A DNA stretch of 19,336 bases from Spirochaetota bacterium (lineage in GTDB: Bacteria; Spirochaetota; Spirochaetia; Treponematales; Breznakiellaceae), in NCBI GenBank assembly GCA_023406985.1, contig JAEXTK010000277.1, forward strand, positions 1 through 19,336, written 5' to 3'. Every line of letters starts with the position of its first letter. Within the stretch, counting starts at the first letter, position 1. Under the pieces are notes generated by a model. That model was not told the origin of the DNA. It made no database searches and was given only the letters and a program-made list of their open reading frames with translations. The translations under genes and the position numbers were made by a program. Shown here piece by piece: positions 1 to 6,009 of the stretch.

Positions 1-17
1 CGCTAAGGATGTCCGCC

Positions 18-446
18 ATGGAACCGATCAGGGATCTGTCGTGGATGGCCCAGCTCGCGCTCGGCCCCCTGGAGCGTTTCGAACTCAACGGATGGGCGGT
101 CGCCGCCGTCGGGACCGGGGCGGGAAGCGCCGCGGCCGGCGGTAAAGGCGCCCAGAGATCGGGATCGACCTACCGTTTCCGGCTCCTCTTCTCCGAGCCC
201 GCCGACCGGCGGCCCGTATACGCGGTAAATCTGGAAAATTCTATCCTGGGCGGGTGGGTGATCTCGGAGCAGGAAGGCTCGACCCACCGCATCGTGGACC
301 GACTCTCCCTCCCCCTCTCGTATGAAGAATTCCGGATCCGCGCGCTGGAGCGCGCGCTGGAACGCCTCGGCCGCAGGGAAAACGACGCCGCCGCCGAAAA
401 AAAGCTCAAGACTTCTTCGACTTCGTCCGATAATCAACCCGACTAG
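18..446 (+). CDS. Unrecognised protein, 142 aa
   Basis: I do not recognise this family. The start at 18 is preferred over an in-frame ATG at 9 because TAAGGA at 4-9 then sits at a normal ribosome-binding distance. The protein has no signal peptide or membrane segment. A Gly/Ala-rich stretch (about residues 30-45) separates an N-terminal part from a part with alternating beta-like residues and an aromatic core (YRFRLLF, VYAVNLENSILGGWV). A charged helix rich in Arg and Glu (about 100-125) follows, and the tail is polar and Ser/Thr-rich. It looks cytosolic and soluble. It lies just upstream of the first flagellin gene, and a candidate sigma-28 promoter for that gene overlaps its 3' end. The C-terminal codons are A-rich compared with the rest. 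Confidence 0.6.
   Translation: MEPIRDLSWMAQLALGPLERFELNGWAVAAVGTGAGSAAAGGKGAQRSGSTYRFRLLFSEPADRRPVYAVNLENSILGGWVISEQEGSTHRIVDRLSLPLSYEEFRIRALERALERLGRRENDAAAEKKLKTSSTSSDNQPD
407..433 (+). promoter_or_regulatory. Candidate sigma-28 (FliA) promoter for flaB copy 1
   Basis: TCCGATAA at 426-433 matches the sigma-28 -10 consensus GCCGATAA at 7 of 8 positions. Eleven bases upstream lies CAAGACTT (407-414), a 4 of 8 match to TAAAGTTT. It lies in the last codons of the upstream gene and would give a leader of about 180 nt to flaB. Flagellin genes are classic sigma-28 targets, but 7 of 8 matches are expected by chance several times in a window this size, so the call rests on position. Confidence 0.35.
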
Positions 447-575
447 GTTTCGGCTCCGGCGTCCGCGCCGGTCGGGACTCCCTATTACGAGCATCGGCGC
501 ACAAGAACGCGGCCTTGAGTCCTTTTTGGGACCCGCGGCGGCGATTTTTACGGGCGCCCTCTATTCGGGATCGTA

Positions 576-589
576 GGGCATGGATGCCC
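576..589 (+). promoter_or_regulatory. CsrA-type hairpin site in leader of flaB copy 1
   Basis: GGGCA (576-580) and TGCCC (585-589) form a perfect 5-bp stem closing the tetraloop TGGA, so GGA (582-584) is displayed in the loop. The core ATGGATG resembles the CsrA consensus ARGGAUG. A second GGA lies 27 nt further on, inside the ribosome-binding site. Bacillus hag has the same two-site layout, where CsrA blocks ribosome access. csrA itself is at 9628-9861. Confidence 0.65.
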
Positions 590-606
590 CTCGACATAGT
601 TCCATC

Positions 607-614
607 AAGGAGGA
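607..614 (+). promoter_or_regulatory. Shine-Dalgarno of flaB copy 1, overlapping second CsrA-type GGA
   Basis: AAGGAGGA is a near-ideal ribosome-binding site 4 nt before the ATG at 619, and fixes that start over the in-frame ATG at 580. It contains two GGA triplets (609-611, 612-614) that would be the downstream CsrA contact. Confidence 0.75.
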
Positions 615-618
615 TGAC

Positions 619-1479
619 ATGATCATCAACCACAACCTGAGCGCGATGTACGCCGATCGCAGCCTCAGGTCCACCCAGGTTTCCCTCGACAAGTCGATGG
701 AAAAACTCTCGTCCGGCATGCGCATCAACCGCGCCGGCGACGACGCCTCCGGCCTCGCCGTCTCCGAGAAGATGCGCAGCCAGATCCGCGGCCTGAACCA
801 GGCCTCCACGAACGCTTCCAACGGCATCTCGTTCATCCAGACGAGCGAGGGGTACCTCCAGGAATCCCAGGACATCCTGCAGCGCCTCCGCGAGCTCTCC
901 GTCCAGTCCGCGAACGGCATCTACACCGACGAGGACCGCATGCAGATCCAGGTCGAGGTGTCCCAGCTCATCGACGAGATGGACCGCATCGCGAGCCATG
1001 CCCAGTTCAACGGCATGAACCTCCTGACCGGCCGCTTCGCGCGCGAGGGCGGCGAGAACATCGTGACCGCCTCCATGTGGCTGCATATCGGCGCCAACAT
1101 GGATCAGCGCGAGCGGGTCTACATCGGCACCATGACCGCCGCGGGACTCGGCGTCCGCAATTCCGGCGACGGCACCATCATCACCCTCGCGACTCCCGAC
1201 GGTTCCAACCGGGCCATCGGCAACATCGACGAAGCCCTCAAGAAGATCAACAAGCAGCGCGCCGACCTCGGCGCCTACCAGAATCGCCTTGAGCACGCCA
1301 TCCGCGGCATCGACGTCGGCGCGGAGAACCTGCAGGCCGCCGAGTCGCGCATCCGCGACACGAACATGGCCAGCCAGATGGTGAGCTTCATGCGCGACCA
1401 GATCCTCTCCCAGTCCGGCAGCGCGATGTTGGCGCAGGCCAACCAGCGGACGACCTCAGTCTTGCAGCTTCTCCAGTAG
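619..1479 (+). CDS. flaB: Flagellin FlaB, periplasmic flagellar core protein (copy 1)
   Basis: Structural subunit of the flagellar filament; in spirochaetes this is the core of the periplasmic (endo)flagellum. The 286-aa length is typical of FlaB. The N-terminal D0/D1 region (about 1-140) opens MIINHNLSAMYADR and carries the LQRLRELSVQSANG helix. The C-terminal D1/D0 region (about 210-286) contains ENLQAAESRIRD and ends QRTTSVLQLLQ. The middle is short, as in other FlaB proteins, with no large outer domain. The protein has no signal peptide, as expected for type III export. The start at 619 is set by the strong ribosome-binding site at 607-614. It is followed by an intrinsic terminator, so it is probably transcribed alone. 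FliW and CsrA encoded in this window are likely to govern its translation. It is closely similar to the second copy at 1760. Confidence 0.97.
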   Translation: MIINHNLSAMYADRSLRSTQVSLDKSMEKLSSGMRINRAGDDASGLAVSEKMRSQIRGLNQASTNASNGISFIQTSEGYLQESQDILQRLRELSVQSANGIYTDEDRMQIQVEVSQLIDEMDRIASHAQFNGMNLLTGRFAREGGENIVTASMWLHIGANMDQRERVYIGTMTAAGLGVRNSGDGTIITLATPDGSNRAIGNIDEALKKINKQRADLGAYQNRLEHAIRGIDVGAENLQAAESRIRDTNMASQMVSFMRDQILSQSGSAMLAQANQRTTSVLQLLQ

Positions 1480-1492
1480 CGTTGTATACTTA

Positions 1493-1526
1493 CCGGCGAG
1501 CGGATTTCGGTCCGCTCGTCGGTTTT
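1493..1526 (+). terminator. Intrinsic terminator after flaB copy 1
   Basis: CCGGCGAGCGGA (1493-1504) pairs with TCCGCTCGTCGG (1511-1522), 12 bp with one G-U pair and a 6-nt loop, followed by TTTT at 1523-1526. It lies 13 bp after the flaB stop and separates the two flagellin transcripts. Confidence 0.85.
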
Positions 1527-1595
1527 CCGTCCTCCGCGCACGCGGGAGACGGGCCTGATCTTTGACAGATACCCTCGCAGTGGGCGCGAGGCGGT

Positions 1596-1646
1596 ACGGA
1601 GCACGTCTCGGGGAACAACCCTCTGGGTTCCCGATGCGTACTCCGT
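1596..1646 (+). other. Long imperfect hairpin in leader of flaB copy 2
   Basis: ACGGAG.ACG (1596-1605) pairs with CGT.CTCCGT (1637-1646) with one C-A mismatch, and an inner stem GGGAAC/GTTCCC (1611-1616 with 1627-1632) closes a 10-nt loop. No T-run follows, so it is not a terminator. It may be a leader structure that affects stability or folding of the flaB mRNA. It is probably transcribed only if the promoter lies in 1527-1595, where I found no convincing promoter. Confidence 0.4.
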
Positions 1647-1718
1647 TCCGCTCACGGAAAGTTCGGCGGGATCGGCGCGATGTTCCCGCAGGATGCTCCG
1701 GTCGCGCGGTTCGACCGT

Positions 1719-1734
1719 CGGCTACGGATAGCCG
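1719..1734 (+). promoter_or_regulatory. CsrA-type hairpin site in leader of flaB copy 2
   Basis: CGGCTA (1719-1724) and TAGCCG (1729-1734) form a perfect 6-bp stem with tetraloop CGGA, displaying GGA at 1726-1728. The stem sequence differs from that of copy 1 while loop type and distance to the ribosome-binding site are kept (24 nt to GGA at 1750). A weaker candidate, GCA-GGA-TGC at 1688-1696, lies further upstream. Confidence 0.65.
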
Positions 1735-1747
1735 TAGGTACCATCGC

Positions 1748-1755
1748 AAGGAGGG
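1748..1755 (+). promoter_or_regulatory. Shine-Dalgarno of flaB copy 2, overlapping CsrA-type GGA
   Basis: AAGGAGGG ends 4 nt before the ATG at 1760 and fixes that start; the reading frame is open upstream to about 1562 without another good ribosome-binding site. CCATC shortly before it is shared with the copy 1 leader. Confidence 0.75.
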
Positions 1756-1759
1756 TCAT

Positions 1760-2614
1760 ATGATCATCAATCATAACATGAGCTCCATGTATGCCAATCG
1801 TCAGCTCGGGGTAACCCAGGGCGACGTGGCGAAGAGCATCGAAAAGCTGAGCTCCGGCCAGCGGATCAATCGAGCGGGCGATGACGCCTCCGGACTCGCG
1901 GTCTCCGAGAAAATGAGGGGACAGATCCGGGGACTCAATCAGGCCGATCGAAACATCCAGAACGGGGTTGCCTTCATTCAGACGACGGAGGGTTACCTCC
2001 AGGAGTCGCAGGATATCCTGCACCGTCTGCGTGAGCTCTCCGTGCAGTCCGCGAACGGTATCTACACGGATGAGGACCGGATGCAGATCCAGGTCGAAGT
2101 GTCTCAGCTGGTCGACGAGATCAACCGCATCGCCAGCCACGCGCAGTTCAACGGGATGAACATCCTCACCGGTTCGTTCGCCCGCAATTCCGCCGTGAAC
2201 CGGACCATGCAGTTCCAGGTCGGCGCCAATATGGACCAGAATGAACAGGTCTACATCGGCACCATGACCGCCCAGGCTCTTGGCTTGCAGGGTGCTCAGG
2301 GTGATGCCGCCACCATCACCATCGCTACGCCCGAAGGCGCCAACCAGGCCATCGGTGCGTTGGACTCGGCTCTCAAGCAGATTTCGAAGCAGCGCGCCGA
2401 TCTCGGCGCCTACCAGAATCGCTTCGAGATGGCCTCGAAGGGCGTCGCCGTTGCGGCGGAAAACCTTCAGGCTGCCGAATCCCGGATCCGCGATGCGGAC
2501 ATGGCGTCGGAGATGGTCGACTATACCAAGAACCAGATCCTGTCGCAGGCGGGAAGCGCCATGTTGGCCCAGGCCAACACGCGGACCCAGTCGGTGATGC
2601 AGATTCTTGGCTAG
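1760..2614 (+). CDS. flaB: Flagellin FlaB, periplasmic flagellar core protein (copy 2)
   Basis: Second flagellin core subunit, 284 aa, and a close paralogue of the gene at 619. It opens MIINHNMSSMYANRQLG, carries LHRLRELSVQSANG in the N-terminal helix, and ends SVMQILG. Differences from copy 1 cluster in the middle (about residues 135-185) and in the last 30 residues. Spirochaete filaments usually contain several FlaB isoforms in one core, so co-assembly with copy 1 is the likely role. The strong ribosome-binding site at 1748-1755 sets the start. The gene is bracketed by two intrinsic terminators and so should be a single-gene transcript; its promoter must lie in 1527-1718 but I could not identify it. 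Synonymous choices look less GC-biased than in copy 1 (for example AAT, CAT where copy 1 has AAC, CAC). Confidence 0.97.
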   Translation: MIINHNMSSMYANRQLGVTQGDVAKSIEKLSSGQRINRAGDDASGLAVSEKMRGQIRGLNQADRNIQNGVAFIQTTEGYLQESQDILHRLRELSVQSANGIYTDEDRMQIQVEVSQLVDEINRIASHAQFNGMNILTGSFARNSAVNRTMQFQVGANMDQNEQVYIGTMTAQALGLQGAQGDAATITIATPEGANQAIGALDSALKQISKQRADLGAYQNRFEMASKGVAVAAENLQAAESRIRDADMASEMVDYTKNQILSQAGSAMLAQANTRTQSVMQILG

Positions 2615-2683
2615 GAACCGAACGAACCGTTAGTTTGAGAAGGCGCTACGAGAGACCTCTGGACGTCGTCTTTCGAAACGCGA

Positions 2684-2725
2684 GGACGGGAGAAGATCGC
2701 GCCCTTCTCCCGTCCTTTTCTTTTT
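2684..2725 (+). terminator. Strong intrinsic terminator between flaB copy 2 and flaG
   Basis: GGACGGGAGAAG (2684-2695) pairs perfectly over 12 bp with CTTCTCCCGTCC (2704-2715), with an 8-nt loop and the T-rich tail TTTTCTTTTT (2716-2725). It is the clearest terminator in the window. The flaG ribosome-binding site follows almost at once, so flaG-fliD expression would need read-through or a promoter overlapping this element. Confidence 0.93.
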
Positions 2726-2739
2726 ACAGGGAGGTACCT

Positions 2740-3087
2740 ATGGGTATTGCCGTCACCGGCGTCGGAAACGGATATCCGTCGTCGGAGCTCGTCGGAGACT
2801 TCGCTCCCCGTGCCCTCGCCCACCATAAACCCGCGGCCGCGCAAGCGGCCGAAGCCGCGCCCTCCGTCGCGGACATAGATTCTACGACCGCCGATCTGGA
2901 GCGCATCAGCCTCGCCTTCAACAAGAAACTCCGCTTCGTCGTCGACCGGGAATTGGAAGAGGTGATCGTCAAGGTCATCGATCCGGCGACCGATAAGGTT
3001 ATCAAGGAACTTCCGCCCGAGGAATTGCAGCGCTTGCACCTCAAGATCAAGGAAATGATCGGGCTCCTGTTCGACGAGCGCGCATGA
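2740..3087 (+). CDS. flaG: FlaG-family flagellar protein
   Basis: FlaG family protein, 115 aa, a small accessory often encoded between flagellin and fliD and linked to filament length or assembly. The start at 2740 follows GGGAGG at 2729-2734; an upstream in-frame start at 2635 would have to be translated through the terminator and is rejected. The N-terminal half (about 1-50) is low-complexity and Ala/Pro-rich. The conserved domain is the C-terminal 65 residues: LRFVVDRELEEVIVKVIDP, then the hallmark turn leading to IKELPPEEL and a terminal amphipathic helix (LKIKEMIGLL). It lies 26 bp before fliD and is probably co-transcribed with it. Confidence 0.9.
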   Translation: MGIAVTGVGNGYPSSELVGDFAPRALAHHKPAAAQAAEAAPSVADIDSTTADLERISLAFNKKLRFVVDRELEEVIVKVIDPATDKVIKELPPEELQRLHLKIKEMIGLLFDERA

Positions 3088-3113
3088 CGATAAGGCGGGA
3101 ACGAGCGCGGTAG

Positions 3114-5144
3114 ATGTCCGACACCTATATTCCCGGCGTAAAGAGCAAATTCGAGACCGACAAGCTCATCGCCGATCTCATGAAACTCGAGCGCGTTCCG
3201 AAGGAACGCGCCGAGAAGAACGTCGAAACGCTCAACACCCAAAAGACCATCTGGCAGGACGTCGGGCGTCGTATGTCTACGCTCAGGGAAAGCGCCCGCT
3301 CCCTCTATTCCTTCCAGAATCCCTTCAACGAACGCGTCGCGCGGTCCGCGGACGAGGCGGTCCTCACCGCGGCCGCCACGCGCGAGGCCGTGGAGCAGGA
3401 GCGGACCTTCCTCGTGAAGCGCGCCGCGTCCGCCGACCGGTTCCTCTCCGACCCGCTCGATCCGTCCTTCCGCATCGAAGCCGGCGACTACGAATTCGCC
3501 GTGGGAGAGGAAAAGGTCGCGTTCAGTTTCCGCGGCGGCACCCTCAAGGAATTCGCCGAGGCCCTGAACCGGCGGGGCAAGGACAAGATCCGCGCCTCGA
3601 CCATGGTCGTCGAACCGAACACGAACTCCCTCGTCATCGAGTCCACGGTGACCGGCTCGGCCAATCGGCTCGGGTTCAAGAAGGACGCCGAGAAGCTCGC
3701 CCTCTCCGCGGGCCTCCTCGATCGCGTCGACGACCGGGAACGGAAACTCGACGTCGCGAAGGCCGAAGCGCGCGGTCCGCTCGGGACCGGGCCGGGGACT
3801 CTCGTTTCCGCCGCGGAGGATTCCCTCAAAGTGGCCGCCGGCGGCGCCGCGCGCCTCGGAGTCGCCCCGACCGTCGCGATTTCCGGCGCGCTCTCCTTGG
3901 AGCTGGAACTCGCGGTCAGGTCCCGCGTCGATGAGGCGAAGAGCGTCGAAGGGCCCCCGCCGGGACCGACCCTGCCGGCTTCGGGCGCCGCGACCTACGG
4001 CGGCGTGACCGTGGAGAACGATCCCTCGACGGTTCCCCTCCCCGCGTGGACGCCTCCGCCGGCCCCTCCCCGCGTGGACGACCTGGGAGTCCTGAGCCTC
4101 GTTTTTTCCGACGGGACGACCGCCGCGCTGCCGCCGGTGCGGGACGGCGACGAAAGCGAGCGCTATCGTTACCGACTCGCGGACTACGGCCAGGGCAAGG
4201 AGCTCGTCGCCGTGGAGCTCGCCAACCGCAACACCCATCGCGACCTCGAACTACGCTCCGCCCGCGTCTTCGATCCGGAGGCGAGCGGCGGCTTCAAGCC
4301 CCGCAGACCCATCTCCGCCGCGGGCGACGCGACGGTCGTCATGGACGGTATCGAGGTGACCCGCTCGTCTAATGAAATCGAGGATCTCATCCCGGGCGTC
4401 CGCATTACCGTGCGGTCGAGCTCGGAAAAGCCGGTGAAGCTCAACGTGGAACCCGACCGCGACGCCGCCAAGGAAGCCGTCATCTCCTTCGTCGGCAACT
4501 ACAACCGGCTCGTCGCCGAAGTCAACGTGCTCACGCGGACGGACAACGCCATCGTCCGGGAACTAACCTACTTGGATGACGCCGAGAAGACGGCGATGGA
4601 AAAAAAGCTCGGCGCGCTCCAGGGAGACTCCACGCTCAACCAGCTCAAGACGAACCTCCAACGGGCCGCCGCCTCGCCCTACGCCACGAGCGCCGAACAG
4701 CAGATGGCCTTGCTCACCCAACTCGGCGTCTCCACCGACGCGCGGCGGGCGGGAGGCGGCGGTTATGACGCGACGCGGCTCCGCGGTTACCTCGAAATCG
4801 ACGAGAAAGCCTTGGACGCGGCGATCCGGGACCGGCTTCCCGCGATCCGCGAACTCTTCGGCAACGACACCGACGGGGACCTCATCATCGACTCGGGGTT
4901 CGCCTTCACCGTCGACTCCATCACGAAGCCGTTCGTGGAAACCGGCGGCATCCTCGCGCTCAAGACGGGCACGATCGATACGAAGGTGGCCCAGGAAAAG
5001 CGCCGGATAGAGACGCTCGATCGGCAGCTCATCGCGAAGGAAGACGACCTCAAGCGCAAATATGGACTCATGGAAGGTTCGCTCAATCGAATGGAGCGGA
5101 CCTCATCCTCGATAGATCAATTCAACAATCGCTCGGGCGAATAG
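3114..5144 (+). CDS. fliD: Flagellar filament cap protein FliD (HAP2)
   Basis: FliD forms the cap on the growing filament tip and folds exported flagellin into place. At 676 aa it is longer than enterobacterial FliD but fits the spirochaete type. The N-terminal domain (about 1-110) begins YIPGVKSKFETDKLIADLMKLE, typical of FliD_N. The C-terminal FliD_C region (about 400-676) includes FVGNYNRLVAEVNVLT, VDSITKPFV and a final coiled coil. Between them is a variable part with a Pro-rich linker at about 280-319, where an 18-bp direct repeat lies. D585-x-D587-x-D589-xxx-D593 resembles a Ca2+-binding loop and sits just before the C-terminal helices. The ribosome-binding site is weak (GGGAACGAG), so coupling to flaG translation is possible. 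Downstream genes follow closely. Confidence 0.95.
   Translation: MSDTYIPGVKSKFETDKLIADLMKLERVPKERAEKNVETLNTQKTIWQDVGRRMSTLRESARSLYSFQNPFNERVARSADEAVLTAAATREAVEQERTFLVKRAASADRFLSDPLDPSFRIEAGDYEFAVGEEKVAFSFRGGTLKEFAEALNRRGKDKIRASTMVVEPNTNSLVIESTVTGSANRLGFKKDAEKLALSAGLLDRVDDRERKLDVAKAEARGPLGTGPGTLVSAAEDSLKVAAGGAARLGVAPTVAISGALSLELELAVRSRVDEAKSVEGPPPGPTLPASGAATYGGVTVENDPSTVPLPAWTPPPAPPRVDDLGVLSLVFSDGTTAALPPVRDGDESERYRYRLADYGQGKELVAVELANRNTHRDLELRSARVFDPEASGGFKPRRPISAAGDATVVMDGIEVTRSSNEIEDLIPGVRITVRSSSEKPVKLNVEPDRDAAKEAVISFVGNYNRLVAEVNVLTRTDNAIVRELTYLDDAEKTAMEKKLGALQGDSTLNQLKTNLQRAAASPYATSAEQQMALLTQLGVSTDARRAGGGGYDATRLRGYLEIDEKALDAAIRDRLPAIRELFGNDTDGDLIIDSGFAFTVDSITKPFVETGGILALKTGTIDTKVAQEKRRIETLDRQLIAKEDDLKRKYGLMEGSLNRMERTSSSIDQFNNRSGE
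4035..4080 (+). repeat. 18-bp direct repeat inside fliD, 28-bp period
   Basis: CCCCTCCCCGCGTGGACG occurs at 4035-4052 and again, identically, at 4063-4080. The period of 28 bp is not a multiple of three, so the copies are read in different frames (PLPAWT versus PPRVDD). Loss or gain of one unit would shift the fliD frame. It lies in the Pro-rich linker. Confidence 0.9.
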
Positions 5145-5165
5145 CGGGTACGTGAGGACGGATGT

Positions 5166-5999
5166 ATGGTAGTTACGGTCAACGGTCGGGCGCTGGATAT
5201 CACCTTGGAGAACGAGCGGACGCTCGGCGACGTGCTCGCGGGCGTGGAAAAATGGCTCCAGAATGAGGGCTTCAGCCTGAGCGCGCTGGAGATAGACGGG
5301 GAACGGATCGGGCTCGACGACCTGGAAACCGCCTGCGCCCGGGACATCGGCGGAATCGCGCGGATCGATATCGGCGCGTCCACGTGGGCGGAATTGATGC
5401 GGGAAGCCCTGGAGCGCTCGGCGGCCGTCCTCGCCGAAGTCACGGACCTTTCCGGCGCGGCCGGCGCGGCGGAACGGTGGGTCCCTTCCGCCGCGGCGAG
5501 CTTCCTCGCGGTCCGCGACGGCGAACTCCACGGACTCGTCGCGCGCGCCCTGCGGGGCACCCCGGACGAGCGCGAGAAAGCGGCCGCGGCGGTGCGGGAG
5601 CGAATCGGAGAGATCGACGACCCGCGGGCCGCGCTGATCGCGTTCCGATCCTCGCTGGAACCCATCGCGACGCGGCTCGAAGCGTTGCCGCTCGACCTCC
5701 AGACGAGGAAAGACGCGAACGCCGCGGAGACCGTGGCCGATTTCGCGTCCCTCATCACGAAACTCTTCAGGCTCCTTCCGCTTCTGCGATCGGCGGGTAT
5801 ATCATTGGACGACGCCCACGTGGAAGGGACCGCGTTCCGCCCGTACCTCGAGGAATTCGGCGCCGCGCTCAAAGAGCTCGGCGCGGCGTACGAGGGGGGA
5901 GACGCGGTGCTCGTCGGAGACCTCGCCGAGTACGAACTCGCGCCCCGCCTCCGATCGCTGGACGCCGCCCTCGCGCGCGTGCTCGCGCCCGTGGCTTAA
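5166..5999 (+). CDS. Unrecognised protein with possible beta-grasp N-terminus, flagellar neighbourhood
   Basis: Protein of 277 aa that I cannot assign to a family. Residues 1-60 read like a ubiquitin/ThiS-style beta-grasp: a strand pair (VVTVNGRALDITLENE), an amphipathic helix (TLGDVLAGVEKWLQNEG) and a further strand (LSALEIDGERI). The rest is mostly helical and Ala/Glu/Arg-rich, ending in a long helical segment; no membrane segment or signal peptide is visible. GAGGA at 5154-5158 supports the start at 5166. It lies between fliD and a PilZ gene, 21 bp after fliD, and from memory an uncharacterised protein occupies the same slot in Treponema. A flagellar export or assembly accessory role is inference from position only. 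The short, helical FliS chaperone expected after fliD is absent here, and this protein is too long and has the wrong N-terminus to be FliS. Confidence 0.75.
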   Translation: MVVTVNGRALDITLENERTLGDVLAGVEKWLQNEGFSLSALEIDGERIGLDDLETACARDIGGIARIDIGASTWAELMREALERSAAVLAEVTDLSGAAGAAERWVPSAAASFLAVRDGELHGLVARALRGTPDEREKAAAAVRERIGEIDDPRAALIAFRSSLEPIATRLEALPLDLQTRKDANAAETVADFASLITKLFRLLPLLRSAGISLDDAHVEGTAFRPYLEEFGAALKELGAAYEGGDAVLVGDLAEYELAPRLRSLDAALARVLAPVA

Positions 6000-6009
6000 G
6001 GAGGATCGC

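Noticed and set aside
456..471. Perfect hairpin CCGGCG-TCCG-CGCCGG after the first gene as a terminator
   Set aside because: No T-run follows; the next bases are TCGGGACTCC. It may be a leader structure but does not meet terminator criteria.
1562..1590. Sigma-70 promoter from TTGACA at 1562-1567
   Set aside because: No -10-like hexamer occurs at 16-18 bp spacing; the region there is GC-rich (GCGCGAG).
2970..2996. Sigma-28-like site (CAAGGTCA, 11 bp, ACCGATAA) inside flaG upstream of fliD
   Set aside because: Similar 7 of 8 matches are expected by chance, for example GGCGATAA within the PilZ gene near 6505; the site lies within conserved FlaG codons. Not excluded, but not supportable.
2724..4238. 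Long minus-strand open frame (504 codons) antisense to flaG and fliD
   Set aside because: It is a high-GC shadow frame with low-complexity Gly/Arg/Glu composition and no domain, while both plus-strand genes are clear family members.
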